This document shows, piece after piece, positions 17,096 through 25,567 of a stretch of DNA of 64,000 nucleotides. Under the pieces are notes generated by a model, which was given only the letters and a program-made list of their open reading frames with translations, ran no database searches and was not told where the DNA came from. How positions within the stretch are numbered: the first letter of the stretch is position 1; every line of letters starts with the position of its first letter. A program made the position numbers and the translations under genes. The DNA is from Prochlorococcus marinus (GTDB lineage Bacteria; Cyanobacteriota; Cyanobacteriia; PCC-6307; Cyanobiaceae), in NCBI RefSeq assembly GCF_001180325.1, contig NZ_CVSZ01000035.1, positions 310,001 to 374,000 of the forward strand. The letters run 5' to 3'.

Positions 17096-17965
17096 CTAGT
17101 AAAAATTTTTTTTGATTTTACTGTTTAAAAAAATACATAACAAAAATAATATAAAAATTGCACTAAAGCTTCCGATTGGGTTTGGAATATTTTGTGTAAA
17201 AGGCCCTGCTAAAAAAGAAGGTGTATTTTCTTTGAATTCTATTAATCCATTATTTAATAAAAACCAAATACCCACAAGTCCTCCATGAATTCCTATGCAA
17301 TTCCATAAAGAGCCTTTATTTCTAATTTTTACTAATGATAGAAATATCCCAAGTAAAATAAATCCCAAACGTAATCCTACTATGTTCCAAAAGATCTCAT
17401 TTGATAAATTATGAACGAAGCTAAAAATTATAGCTTGTAAAGCTATTGATATTTTTGTACCATATTCAAATTTTAATTCTTCAAGTAACCAGCCTCTAAA
17501 AATTATTTCCTCTGCGAATCCAACACCTAATCCCAGTAAAATAGAATTTAACAATATTGTTGGCGAGAATTCACCTATCCAAGAAATATAATTTTTTTGC
17601 AATAGTGGTACCAGAATCAGAATTATTAAAACTAAAGCAAATAAAATACCTTGAGAAAAATTGAAAAAGTTTTTCAAGAATTTGTCTTTTGTTATGCCAA
17701 GAATTATCCAAGCACTTGATTTATTTCTTTTGATATAAAACCAATATGGGAGTAAAAAAATAAAAAGTAAAAAAGTAATAATAGTACCAATTAAGGATAA
17801 ATTATCTTTTTCAAAATTAAACAATAAAAGTGGCTGAGATAAAGCCCAGCCAATTCCATAAAGAATTGGAATAAAAAATATAGTGGATAAAAATCTTGGT
17901 CTTAAAAGAAAAAAACTTCTAATTAGTATCATTACATTTTTCATTTTAGTTTGAATATTAGTCAA
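17096..17965 (-). CDS. CPBP-family intramembrane metalloprotease (CAAX/Abi type)
   Basis: A 289-aa protein with about eight membrane segments. The signature FAEEIIFRGWL gives the Glu152-Glu153 and Arg157 pattern, and FSFVHN supplies His185, the metal-site residues of CPBP proteases. The family includes Rce1-like proteases and bacteriocin-immunity proteins; the substrate here is unknown. The TTG start at 17965 overlaps the upstream 65-aa gene by four bases; an ATG at 17944 is an alternative. Confidence 0.87.
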   Translation of the reverse strand: MTNIQTKMKNVMILIRSFFLLRPRFLSTIFFIPILYGIGWALSQPLLLFNFEKDNLSLIGTIITFLLFIFLLPYWFYIKRNKSSAWIILGITKDKFLKNFFNFSQGILFALVLIILILVPLLQKNYISWIGEFSPTILLNSILLGLGVGFAEEIIFRGWLLEELKFEYGTKISIALQAIIFSFVHNLSNEIFWNIVGLRLGFILLGIFLSLVKIRNKGSLWNCIGIHGGLVGIWFLLNNGLIEFKENTPSFLAGPFTQNIPNPIGSFSAIFILFLLCIFLNSKIKKNFY

Positions 17966-18159
17966 CCCCAGCCTTTGCCTTTTATTATTCTAACTACTTG
18001 TTCAAAAAGTTTTAGCTTTTTCTTTTTACTATAATTTATGTTTTTTGTAAGATTAGATAAATCTTTATAAAATTGCCGAGTTATTTTATCTTCTTTATCA
18101 CTAGGCCATAGTAAGTCTGAGCCCTCTTCATATTCTTCTTTATATCTTTCTTTATTCAA
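17962..18159 (-). CDS. Hypothetical protein, 65 aa, upstream of CPBP protease
   Basis: Charged, soluble protein from a TTG start at 18159 (NKERYKEEYEEGSDLLWPSD). The middle is DKEDKITRQFYKDLSNLTKN and the end is basic. Its stop overlaps the start of the CPBP gene (TTGA), so translation is probably coupled. No function recognised. Confidence 0.6.
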   Translation of the reverse strand: MNKERYKEEYEEGSDLLWPSDKEDKITRQFYKDLSNLTKNINYSKKKKLKLFEQVVRIIKGKGWG

Positions 18160-18247
18160 ATTTTTTTATATCGTAATAATTTAAATTTTACTTATTGCAA
18201 ATGCTTAAAAGTGATGTTTATTAAATTTGTATATTTATTTAAAATTT

Positions 18248-18337
18248 ATGCTGATTAATCTTCCAACTTTAGTCTTTACATTATTATCTCCATTCCTTAT
18301 TTTTGCAGTAATAGTATCGGTTTACTTATTTCATTAG
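18248..18337 (+). CDS. 29-aa single-TM microprotein
   Basis: ATG at 18248 opens MLINLPTLVFTLLSPFLIFA and ends VIVSVYLFH. The whole peptide is one membrane helix. It resembles in architecture, but not in sequence I can match, small photosystem subunits. Not proven to be translated. Confidence 0.42.
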   Translation: MLINLPTLVFTLLSPFLIFAVIVSVYLFH

Positions 18338-18364
18338 GAAGTATTTAAAATAAACTTAATTAAT

Positions 18365-18460
18365 TTAAGGGTGTATGATGCCTACTTTCTCTAATGCAAA
18401 TGATAAAACTGCAATAACAGCCATTAGTGTTAAGATCTTGTTCTTTTTGATGAAATCCAT
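18365..18460 (-). CDS. 31-aa single-TM microprotein (MDFI type)
   Basis: ATG at 18460 opens MDFIKKNKILTLMAVIAVLS and ends FALEKVGIIHP. The MDFI plus lysine start recurs in the microprotein at 11176-11286, and both have a single helix after the basic segment. Function unknown. Confidence 0.47.
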   Translation of the reverse strand: MDFIKKNKILTLMAVIAVLSFALEKVGIIHP

Positions 18461-18534
18461 AATGCATATTAATAATCTATTTATTAAATTCTTATATAAA
18501 ATAATAAATAATTAAAAATATTATATCAATTGCA

Positions 18535-18675
18535 ATGGAACCCATATATATAGGAGATTTAGTTCCCTCAATAGCTTCTTATAAAAAGATAATTGAAAAA
18601 TATGATAAAGGTATAAAAGAAGGGGAATTTCATGAAGAACCTATAGGAGGAGATTTTAATTACCCTGATTGGTAA
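18535..18675 (+). CDS. 46-aa hypothetical protein
   Basis: ATG at 18535 opens MEPIYIGDLVPSIASYKKII and continues EKYDKGIKEGEFHEEPIGGD to FNYPDW. The protein is soluble and acidic with no membrane segment. Its stop lies two bases before the start of the next gene, so the pair is likely one operon. Confidence 0.5.
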   Translation: MEPIYIGDLVPSIASYKKIIEKYDKGIKEGEFHEEPIGGDFNYPDW

Positions 18676-18677
18676 AT

Positions 18678-18857
18678 ATGCTTACTACAAAAATAACTTT
18701 TGCCTTGGCAGATTGGATTAGAGAGTGGCGTAAGTGCCGGGACGAGAATCCTTCTATTGATGAGTGTCTAAAATTTGTTCAGTGGAAATTAGAAGATTAT
18801 AAACTTTGTGATAGTGATAAAAGAATAATTGAATCTATTTTGCTCTATGAATCTTAA
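18678..18857 (+). CDS. 59-aa conserved hypothetical protein
   Basis: The ATG at 18678 is preferred over a TTG nine bases upstream. The product starts MLTTKITFALADWIREWRKC and has a helical middle (IDECLKFVQWKLEDYKLC). Three cysteines are present, but no zinc motif. It lies two bases after the 46-aa gene. Confidence 0.58.
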   Translation: MLTTKITFALADWIREWRKCRDENPSIDECLKFVQWKLEDYKLCDSDKRIIESILLYES

Positions 18858-18935
18858 TAATTAAGGGATTATAGACTTTAATTTTTATATTTATCTATAA
18901 ATAACAAAGGATCATTAAAATCCTCTTACAAATTA

Positions 18936-18970
18936 AGAAAAAAGTAAATCAGCATATTTACGGATTTACT
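18936..18970 (-). terminator. Minus-strand terminator hairpin
   Basis: AGTAAATC at 18943-18950 and GATTTACT at 18963-18970 are perfect 8-bp complements. On the minus strand the hairpin is followed by a run of six T near 18937-18942. No minus-strand gene ends here, so it may end an untranslated transcript from 18970-19260. Confidence 0.55.
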
Positions 18971-18984
18971 GAAAATATAAAAAG

Positions 18985-19298
18985 GAGTAATTTATAAATG
19001 TTGAGTTCGGAGGCAATCTAAATGATTGATAGACCGCCTGAAATTTAGCAAATTCCAAAATATAGGAAGCGTATTCCTGAGAATGGGATTATTCGAAAAT
19101 TCAAGTTCAATCAATTAGTCTGATAAGACTTCGCTTTATAATTACTAGCGACAACAGGGACTGAAATTATCGAGAGAAATCCCCGAATTCACGTATTCTA
19201 GGTTTATGAGTAAATAGACTTTAAAATATGTAATTTTATATCCTGTTAGAAGGAAATCAAATATCAAAAAGGACTGTACCACCAGTCCTTTTTTTTTT
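18985..19298 (+). ncRNA. Candidate structured RNA, identity unknown
   Basis: A gene-free stretch of about 300 bases with dense pairing. An H-type pseudoknot is possible: AGGC (19011-19014) with GCCT (19036-19039) interleaved with CTAAAT (19018-19023) and ATTTAG (19043-19048). Hairpins follow at 19064-19078, AGTCT/AGACT at 19117-19130 and CGCT/AGCG at 19132-19150. A long-range helix joins GGGATT (19085-19090) to AATCCC (19178-19183). It ends at a strong terminator. The true strand is uncertain because a minus-strand terminator flanks the other side. No 6S, SRP, RNase P or tmRNA signature was seen. Confidence 0.42.
19267..19298 (+). terminator. Strong plus-strand terminator
   Basis: AAGGACTG and CAGTCCTT pair around the loop TACCAC (19269-19290), followed by nine or more T. 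This is a strong Rho-independent terminator. It ends whatever is transcribed from 18.5-19.27 kb before the pip gene. Confidence 0.9.
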
Positions 19299-19368
19299 AC
19301 AAATTACTTCTAAACTAGACTTCTTTTTGGATAATATAGATTTATTAAGTGTTTAAAAATATTTCACA

Positions 19369-20319
19369 ATGAAAGATCAAGTCTTGTTTCCTAAAATTGA
19401 AGTTCGTGAAAAGGGTTACTTACAAGTAAGTGATATTCATACGATTTATTGGGAAAGATCAGGCAATCCAAATGGTAAAAAAATACTAGTTATTCATGGA
19501 GGCCCAGGAGGAGGAAGTCAACCAAGATATAGAAGATACTTTGATCCAGATAAATTCGATATTATTCAATTTGACCAAAGAGGTTGCGGTTCTTCAACTC
19601 CTTTCTCAGAATTAAAAGAAAATTCGACTAATCATTTAGTTGATGATATTGAAAAATTAAGGATCCTTTTAAAGATAGATAGTTGGCATTTGTTTGGTGG
19701 ATCTTGGGGCTCAACACTTTCACTTATATATGCAATTAAAAATCCCTCAAGAGTTATAAGCTTAACTTTGCGAGGAATATTTTTATGTAGAAAGTTTGAA
19801 TTATTGTGGTTTTATCAATATGGTGCAAGTGAGATATTCCCAGATGAATTTGAAGAATATATTTCTGTGATACCAAAAGAAGAAAGAAATGATTTGATAA
19901 GTTCTTTTTATAAATATCTAACATCATCAGATGCAAATGTTAGATCAAAAGCAGCAGCAGCTTGGACAAAATGGGAACTCTCAACTAGTCATTTAATTAA
20001 CAAAAAATTCGATTTTGATAAGTCTGAAGTTAATTCTTTTTCAGATGCATTTGCAAGGATCGAATGTCATTATTTTATTAATAATATTTTCTTAGAAGAT
20101 GATTTTATTTTGAAAAATATAAAAACAATAGAATCGATTCCAACAAAAATAATTCAAGGTAGGTATGACGTTGTTTGCCCTGTTAGGAGCGCTTGGGATC
20201 TAAATAAGAAATTAAAGAATTCTGAATTAATTATTGTTAATGATGCTGGTCATTCAATGAGTGAAAAGGGCATTACTAAAGAATTAATAAAAGCTGTAAA
20301 AGGAATTCAAAATCTCTAA
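19369..20319 (+). CDS. pip: Proline iminopeptidase (alpha/beta hydrolase)
   Basis: Cleaves N-terminal proline from peptides. The oxyanion motif is VIHGGPGGGS (43-47) and the nucleophile Ser112 sits in FGGSWGSTLSL. The catalytic Asp is likely in IQGRYDVVCP and the His in NDAGHSMS. The 316-aa length is standard for the family. A perfect-looking inverted repeat follows the stop codon. Confidence 0.93.
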   Translation: MKDQVLFPKIEVREKGYLQVSDIHTIYWERSGNPNGKKILVIHGGPGGGSQPRYRRYFDPDKFDIIQFDQRGCGSSTPFSELKENSTNHLVDDIEKLRILLKIDSWHLFGGSWGSTLSLIYAIKNPSRVISLTLRGIFLCRKFELLWFYQYGASEIFPDEFEEYISVIPKEERNDLISSFYKYLTSSDANVRSKAAAAWTKWELSTSHLINKKFDFDKSEVNSFSDAFARIECHYFINNIFLEDDFILKNIKTIESIPTKIIQGRYDVVCPVRSAWDLNKKLKNSELIIVNDAGHSMSEKGITKELIKAVKGIQNL

Positions 20320-20337
20320 AAGAGAGAATATTCCTTT
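20298..20337. terminator. Bidirectional hairpin between convergent genes
   Basis: AAAGGAAT and CTCT upstream of the pip stop pair with AGAG and ATTCCTTT downstream of it, so the stop TAA lies in the loop. The minus-strand copy would end the 57-aa gene. The trailing T-runs are short on both strands, so termination strength is uncertain. Confidence 0.5.
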
Positions 20338-20342
20338 AAAAA

Positions 20343-20516
20343 TTAAAGGCCATTATCTTCAATATTTTGTGCAATACTCCTAAGAAGTTCGACGATATCA
20401 GAATCTTCGCATTGAGTATCTTCTTTGAGCAAAATGCACTCGTCTCTAATACTTACATTAGTACTCCACCATATACCAGAACTATTGGTATCGTCCCATT
20501 CAAATCTTTCAGACAT
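20343..20516 (-). CDS. 57-aa acidic hypothetical protein
   Basis: ATG at 20516 opens MSERFEWDDTNSSGIWWSTN, continuing VSIRDECILLKEDTQCEDSD and IVELLRSIAQNIEDNGL. It is acidic, with three tryptophans and a helical C-terminus, and was too short to be obvious. No function is known. Confidence 0.6.
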   Translation of the reverse strand: MSERFEWDDTNSSGIWWSTNVSIRDECILLKEDTQCEDSDIVELLRSIAQNIEDNGL

Positions 20517-20642
20517 AATTAATAAAATCTAATAAATACATTAAAGCTTGCATTAGTTCATCGTGGAATTATATATTTAATTTCAAAATTTAAAAACTTT
20601 CCTAGGCGCTAAAAGTAATCTTGAAATTTCTGAAAATAAAAT

Positions 20643-22139
20643 TTAGAAATCTAATTTCAGTTCGTATTGTTTTTCCTTTTCCTTAGAAAAATTTTTTTTA
20701 TTATTTATGTTTTTTCTAGGCCTTTTTCTAGAGCCATGCTTTAAATAAATTTCTTTTGAGATATCCCAATATCCATCCTTTTTAGTGATTTCCTGAATTT
20801 TCTTCTTTGCAGTTTTAGTGCTAATTGGGATGTCAATTATTGGTCTTATGTAATTAATTTGTTCATATTCTTCTTGATTAAATCTAGATAATAGCCATGG
20901 TTCATGAATGAAATTAAGTGATATATCTTTTAATTCTGGTATCCATTTTTTTATAAATTTTCCTTGAGGATCATGATCTTTTCCCTGCTTAATAGGATTA
21001 TAAATTCTATTCGTATTTATAGACGTAGTTCCAGATTGCATTTGGCATTGGTTCCAGTGTATTCCAGGCTCATAATCTACAAATTTATTTGCTAATTCAG
21101 AACCTGAATCTTGCCATGGCAGCCATAAATTGTAGCTAGCAAAAGACATTAACATCGCACGCATCCTGAAGTTAATCCATCCATTGAAATTTAATGAACG
21201 CATACATGCATCTACAAAAGGAAAGCCAGTATTACCTGAACTCCATGAATAAAGTAATTCATTATTTTTTTCTCTAATATTTTTAAAAAAAGGATGGTAT
21301 TCCCTAAACTCTAGTTCTGGTTCACTTTCAAGTTTCTGAATGAAATGACAATGCCAAGTTAATCTGCTTTTTAACATCGTAGAATTTTTGTTTTTTGATA
21401 TATCTGCCTTTTTAAAAATTTCTTTTAATGAAATGCATCCCCAACAAATATATGGGGATAGTCTTGTACAACTATCAAATGATTTTTCTGGGCTAGATAT
21501 ATCTTTTGAATAAGAATCTAATTTATTATTAAAGAAGTATTGCATTCTCTCTAAACCTTTCTTTCTTCCACCTTGCATTCTTCCTGGACAAGTTTCTTTT
21601 TTAAAGGAAAAAATTTCGTCTGAGGGTATTTCTCCAATATTAAAGTTAATAGGATTAATTCTTAATGGGGCTTTAAGTAAGTTTTTTTCGGAATTTTTTT
21701 GCCACTTTTTAGACCAATTATTCCTATCTAAATTTCCTCTAAAAACTGCAAATTGTAGAAATTCCTTCCAAATAATATTTTTGCTTAAAGCCCATTCTCT
21801 TACTTTTTGATCTCTTTTATAAGTAAGCCAATCTCCGGTTTCTTGATGGCTATATATACCTTTGATTTTAAATTTTGAACTAATTTCATCAAAAATATTA
21901 ATAACATTTCCAGTCCTAATAATTAATGGTTGTCCAATCTCAGTAAGTGCATTTCTTAAATCTATTAAACTTTCTTTGCAAAATTGCCATTGTCTATCTG
22001 AATGAGTATTTTGGTTCCAAATATCTAACTCAACAATATAAATAGGTAAAATATCATTATCTTTTATAGCCTCACAGAGAGCTTCGTTATCAAAAATTCT
22101 TAAATCTTTCTTAAACCATAAAATATTTATTTCTTTCAT
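20643..22139 (-). CDS. DNA photolyase / cryptochrome family protein
   Basis: Flavoprotein of 498 aa. The N-terminal antenna domain starts INILWFKKDLRIFDNEAL, and the C-terminal FAD-binding domain has GNTGFPFVDACMRSLNFNGW, RMRAMLMSFASYNLWLPW and WNQCQMQSGTTSINTNRIYN. These are photolyase/cryptochrome class landmarks. I cannot tell CPD repair from a signalling cryptochrome by eye. It is divergent from tenA. Confidence 0.9.
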   Translation of the reverse strand: MKEINILWFKKDLRIFDNEALCEAIKDNDILPIYIVELDIWNQNTHSDRQWQFCKESLIDLRNALTEIGQPLIIRTGNVINIFDEISSKFKIKGIYSHQETGDWLTYKRDQKVREWALSKNIIWKEFLQFAVFRGNLDRNNWSKKWQKNSEKNLLKAPLRINPINFNIGEIPSDEIFSFKKETCPGRMQGGRKKGLERMQYFFNNKLDSYSKDISSPEKSFDSCTRLSPYICWGCISLKEIFKKADISKNKNSTMLKSRLTWHCHFIQKLESEPELEFREYHPFFKNIREKNNELLYSWSSGNTGFPFVDACMRSLNFNGWINFRMRAMLMSFASYNLWLPWQDSGSELANKFVDYEPGIHWNQCQMQSGTTSINTNRIYNPIKQGKDHDPQGKFIKKWIPELKDISLNFIHEPWLLSRFNQEEYEQINYIRPIIDIPISTKTAKKKIQEITKKDGYWDISKEIYLKHGSRKRPRKNINNKKNFSKEKEKQYELKLDF

Positions 22140-22226
22140 AATTTTTTCTTTTAATCTTAGAAAAATAAGATTAAGTTTGTAGGTAAAAAATTTAAAAAAT
22201 TTTAGAATAACTAAAAATTCAAAAAA

Positions 22227-22850
22227 ATGAAAATAACAAAAAAACTTTGGGAGGATAATTATGAGATTGCTTTACTAAGTTTAAATACAAAATTTGTTCA
22301 AGGTTTAAAGAATGGAAGTCTCCCTAAAAATATATTTCAAGAATATTTAGCTCAAGATTATTTCTTTTTAGAGACTTTTGCTAAGGCTTATGGTCTTGCT
22401 GTTTCCAAATCAAAAGATAAGTACTCAATAAAGAAGTTAAGTGAACTGTTAATGGGCGTTTCAGAGGAGTTAATACTTCATGAAACGTATGCAAAAGAAT
22501 GGGACATTGATTTGTCTAAGAACTATATAAAAAAAGCCACTAAAAATTATACAGATTTTCTTGAAGATACTTCCAAAAGACTTAGCTCCGTTGAAATAAT
22601 GTTTGCAATGACGCCATGTATGCGACTTTATTCTTGGATAGGAAAAAGTTTGTACAAAGAGGATTTTGACATTAAATATAAAGAATGGATAATTACTTAC
22701 TCTGATGAGAGCTTTGAAAATTTAGCAAATTCACTCGAAAATCTTATTGAGACCAATATCGAAAGATATGATATTAATCAAGCAAAATATTTATACAAAA
22801 CAGCAATGGAATTAGAGTTGGATTTTTTTAATGCATATTCAGACTTCTAA
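22227..22850 (+). CDS. tenA: TenA family thiaminase-II-like protein
   Basis: Haem-oxygenase-like all-helical protein that hydrolyses aminopyrimidines for thiamin salvage. QDYFFLETFAKAYGLAVSKS has the conserved Asp44 and Tyr45, and the catalytic Cys131 is in FAMTPCMRLYSWIG. The 207-aa length is usual. thiD follows with a 49-base gap, so the two form a thiamin pyrimidine salvage pair. Confidence 0.9.
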   Translation: MKITKKLWEDNYEIALLSLNTKFVQGLKNGSLPKNIFQEYLAQDYFFLETFAKAYGLAVSKSKDKYSIKKLSELLMGVSEELILHETYAKEWDIDLSKNYIKKATKNYTDFLEDTSKRLSSVEIMFAMTPCMRLYSWIGKSLYKEDFDIKYKEWIITYSDESFENLANSLENLIETNIERYDINQAKYLYKTAMELELDFFNAYSDF

Positions 22851-22899
22851 TTTTAATTAGAATTTATTTATAGTACTCTCAAAGACGAATTAATAAATC

Positions 22900-23679
22900 A
22901 TGTATTCTAAAATTGCACTTTCAATAGGGGGTAGCGACTCCGGGGGTGGAGCAGGTATACAGGCTGATTTGAGAACTTTTATGGCTCTTAAAGTACATGG
23001 ATGTTCTGTTATTACATGTATTACTGCACAAAATAGTCTAGAGGTTACATCCGTTGAACCAGTAGAGAAGAATACTTTATTAAGTCAGTTAGATACGTTA
23101 TTTGCTGATTTTGGTATTGATGCCTTAAAAACTGGAATGTTATTAAATGAAAGGATAATTAATGATACTGCTTCAAAATTAAATACATATGCAATAACCA
23201 AAATTATTGACCCAGTAATGGTTACAAGAACTGGTTCTAAATTACTTGAAGATTCTGCGATTAATGCTTATAAAAAACTTCTATTACCAATTGCAGATTT
23301 GGTAACTCCAAATATTTATGAAGCAAATCTACTTTCTGGTTTAGAAATAAGGAGTGAAGAAGATATCGAAAATTCCGCAAGAAATATTATTGGTCTTGGA
23401 GCCAAAGCGGTACTTATAAAAGGTGGCGGTTTAACAGATATGAAAGGAAAGGATTTTTTTCTTGACATAAATGGTAGAAAAGAGTGGCTCTTTAATAATT
23501 TTATAAATACAGAAAATACCCATGGTAGCGGCTGTACTTTGAGTGCTGCTATTTGTGGTTACAAGGCTCTAGGTTTTGATCTACTTGATTCCATACAAAA
23601 AGCGAAATTATTCGTTGAGAAATCTTTAGAAAATTCTTACAAAATAGGATCTGGGCCTGGTCCCTTAGGTCATCATTAA
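22900..23679 (+). CDS. thiD: Hydroxymethylpyrimidine (phosphate) kinase ThiD
   Basis: Phosphorylates HMP and HMP-P for thiamin synthesis. The ribokinase-like fold shows [20 protein letters not shown] at the start and [16 protein letters not shown], the anion hole and catalytic region, near the end. At 259 aa it is full length. The pairing with tenA suggests it can use salvaged pyrimidine. Confidence 0.95.
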   Translation: MYSKIALSIGGSDSGGGAGIQADLRTFMALKVHGCSVITCITAQNSLEVTSVEPVEKNTLLSQLDTLFADFGIDALKTGMLLNERIINDTASKLNTYAITKIIDPVMVTRTGSKLLEDSAINAYKKLLLPIADLVTPNIYEANLLSGLEIRSEEDIENSARNIIGLGAKAVLIKGGGLTDMKGKDFFLDINGRKEWLFNNFINTENTHGSGCTLSAAICGYKALGFDLLDSIQKAKLFVEKSLENSYKIGSGPGPLGHH

Positions 23680-23697
23680 TTATTGATAGAAGTGGAG

Positions 23698-23883
23698 TTA
23701 GAACCACCATTTTCTGTAGGGTTTTTTTAAAAATAAGATTTCTTCAGTCTCCCATCCTCCCTCTAACCACTCAAGATGCTCAAGTAATAAAGACTCACTT
23801 TCCCTTTTGCTTAATTGCCCAATTCTATTAGCAATACCATCGAACCTTACTTTCATCAATTCCTCAATCTTGATGTTATTCAT
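23698..23883 (-). CDS. 61-aa conserved hypothetical protein
   Basis: Starts MNNIKIEELMKVRFDGIANR, then SKRESESLLLEHLEWLEGGW and a basic aromatic tail. The helical EHLEWLEGGWETEEI region looks conserved, and it converges on thiD with an 18-base gap. No function recognised. Confidence 0.58.
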   Translation of the reverse strand: MNNIKIEELMKVRFDGIANRIGQLSKRESESLLLEHLEWLEGGWETEEILFLKKPYRKWWF

Positions 23884-24065
23884 AGGTTAAATAATAAATT
23901 TTTTCTACTCTTACTTGTATAGATTTTCTTGTCAACGATTTAATTTTATTTGTTTACTAGCAGTTCTCAAATATGTATTAAATACAACTTTTTGAAATAG
24001 ATAGTAATTAAGACTTATTCACATAGATTTAATTAAATACTAATTTATATAAAAATACTTTAACT

Positions 24066-24209
24066 ATGAATAAAGAAGAAACAGCAAAGCAAAAAACTAT
24101 TTTAAATGTAGGCTATTGTGAAACGACCTCTGAATGGCTCAATAGAATCATTACTGAACTGGCAGATGAAAATAAAAATTTTGTAGATTTGTCAGTTATT
24201 TGTGCTTAA
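24066..24209 (+). CDS. 47-aa hypothetical protein
   Basis: ATG at 24066 opens MNKEETAKQKTILNVGYCET, then TSEWLNRIITELADENKNFV and DLSVICA. Soluble and helical with two cysteines. The coding frame looks real, but no homologue comes to mind. Confidence 0.5.
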   Translation: MNKEETAKQKTILNVGYCETTSEWLNRIITELADENKNFVDLSVICA

Positions 24210-24292
24210 TTTTTAGAAAATATATTTTATTTTGATTTGTTTTCAGGTTTCTAAATAATATTGAGATTAATTTTTATAGATATTTTTGTGAA

Positions 24293-24760
24293 GTGAATCC
24301 TAAACAACAAAATATAAAAATAATAAAACAATTTAATTTATCTCCTCATCCTGAGGGTGGATGGTTTAGAGAGATAGTAAGGAGTAAGAATTCTTTAATA
24401 AGGGAAGATGGCCAAAGTAGAAACTTTATTACGGGAATTTATTATCTTTTGGAGAGAGATGCAAAAAGTGCTTGGCACAGAGTAAAAAATGCAGATGAAA
24501 TTTGGATTTATCTAAGGGGCGATCCTCTGAATTTATGGTGCCTAGATAATGATAATAAGTTAATAAGAAATTTAATTTTAGATTCCAATAATCCAGTAGA
24601 AATGATTCCATCTGGATATTGGCAAGCTGCAAAAAGTACAGGCGAATTTACTTTGGTTAGTTGTTGTGTAGGTCCAGGCTTTGATTTTAGGGATTTTGAA
24701 TTGCTCAGAAATACAAATCATACTTCTAGATTAGATAAAGCAATTAATGATCTTATTTGA
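24293..24760 (+). CDS. Cupin protein, DUF985 family
   Basis: A 155-aa protein from a GTG start at 24293. LSPHPEGGWFREI near the start, YYLLERDAKSAWHRVKNADE, IWIYLRGDPLNLWCLD and LVSCCVGPGFDFRDFEL are typical of the DUF985 cupin fold, a small beta-barrel of uncertain ligand. A role in carbohydrate or metal binding would be inference. Confidence 0.83.
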   Translation: MNPKQQNIKIIKQFNLSPHPEGGWFREIVRSKNSLIREDGQSRNFITGIYYLLERDAKSAWHRVKNADEIWIYLRGDPLNLWCLDNDNKLIRNLILDSNNPVEMIPSGYWQAAKSTGEFTLVSCCVGPGFDFRDFELLRNTNHTSRLDKAINDLI

Positions 24761-24831
24761 GACATTTTTTCGCTTATATTTTTAAAATTATCCTTTATAT
24801 TTCATAGAGTTAATTTAACGAGGTATGAGGA

Positions 24832-25209
24832 ATGAATCAAAATTCTGTCAAAACAATTGGTATTAATGATGAACCAAGAAAAGATTCATACTTAGTATAT
24901 GTAAATCAGGCTGATGGATTAAAAGGCATCCTTAATAGGGATTTTGATGAATGGTCTAATTTTGACAGTTGGGAAAGTATTTCAGTTCAACAATGGATTT
25001 TTTCTAAAGCTTTGGAGGTTTTTAGAGGTAAGAAAATTGATATTAAATGCGATTGTTGTGAAAATAATGATTTAATCCCAAATGATTTTGAGAGTATAAA
25101 AAAAGAAAAATGCTTTGGTAAAAAAAGTGCTTACATGATTGAAAAAGTTGTAGATGAAATTGTATTAGCTAAGGCGCGAAGAGAAAGTGATGGAACATAT
25201 TCTGCGTAA
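24832..25209 (+). CDS. Conserved hypothetical protein, 125 aa
   Basis: Soluble protein with YLVYVNQADGLKGILNRDFD near the start and a cysteine-rich patch (KCDCCENND) in the middle. GAGGT lies just upstream of the ATG as a ribosome site. CDCC plus KCFGKK could bind a metal, but no zinc-finger spacing is clear. Function unknown. Confidence 0.6.
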   Translation: MNQNSVKTIGINDEPRKDSYLVYVNQADGLKGILNRDFDEWSNFDSWESISVQQWIFSKALEVFRGKKIDIKCDCCENNDLIPNDFESIKKEKCFGKKSAYMIEKVVDEIVLAKARRESDGTYSA

Positions 25210-25244
25210 GATTCATAACTATCTATGCAGTGAAAATATTTTAC

Positions 25245-25427
25245 TTACCAGTGAAAATTATCAGAAGAGCCAATCGTTAAATTTCTTCTGGACATCTTAT
25301 GGAACTTAAAGTGTACCGAATCACTGAACTCCTTTTCATCTGAGTAATTCACAAGATCCACTGGGTCGATGTTTTCATCGAACCATGCATCATATTCAAT
25401 ATGGTTTGGTTCAGCAAAATAACTCAT
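25245..25427 (-). CDS. 60-aa acidic hypothetical protein
   Basis: I chose the ATG at 25427 over a TTG two codons upstream. The product starts MSYFAEPNHIEYDAWFDENI, is acidic in its first half and basic later (KFHKMSRRNLTIG). It converges on the 125-aa gene with a 35-base gap. No family recognised. Confidence 0.52.
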   Translation of the reverse strand: MSYFAEPNHIEYDAWFDENIDPVDLVNYSDEKEFSDSVHFKFHKMSRRNLTIGSSDNFHW

Positions 25428-25567
25428 ATCCAATTAATAGCTTTCAAAAAACGTATAAACGGTACATGTGATACCAAATTAAAATTCTTAATTTTTAGAA
25501 AATCTATATTTTTAAGTTGTTCATTAAGATTACCTGCTAAAAAGATAGGAGAAATATTTATAAATTC

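Noticed and set aside
18985..19298. A two-piece tmRNA, 6S, RNase P or SRP RNA identity for the structured region
   Set aside because: I found no tag reading frame, T-arm, GAGGAAAGTCC core or SRP loop on either strand, so it stays unnamed.
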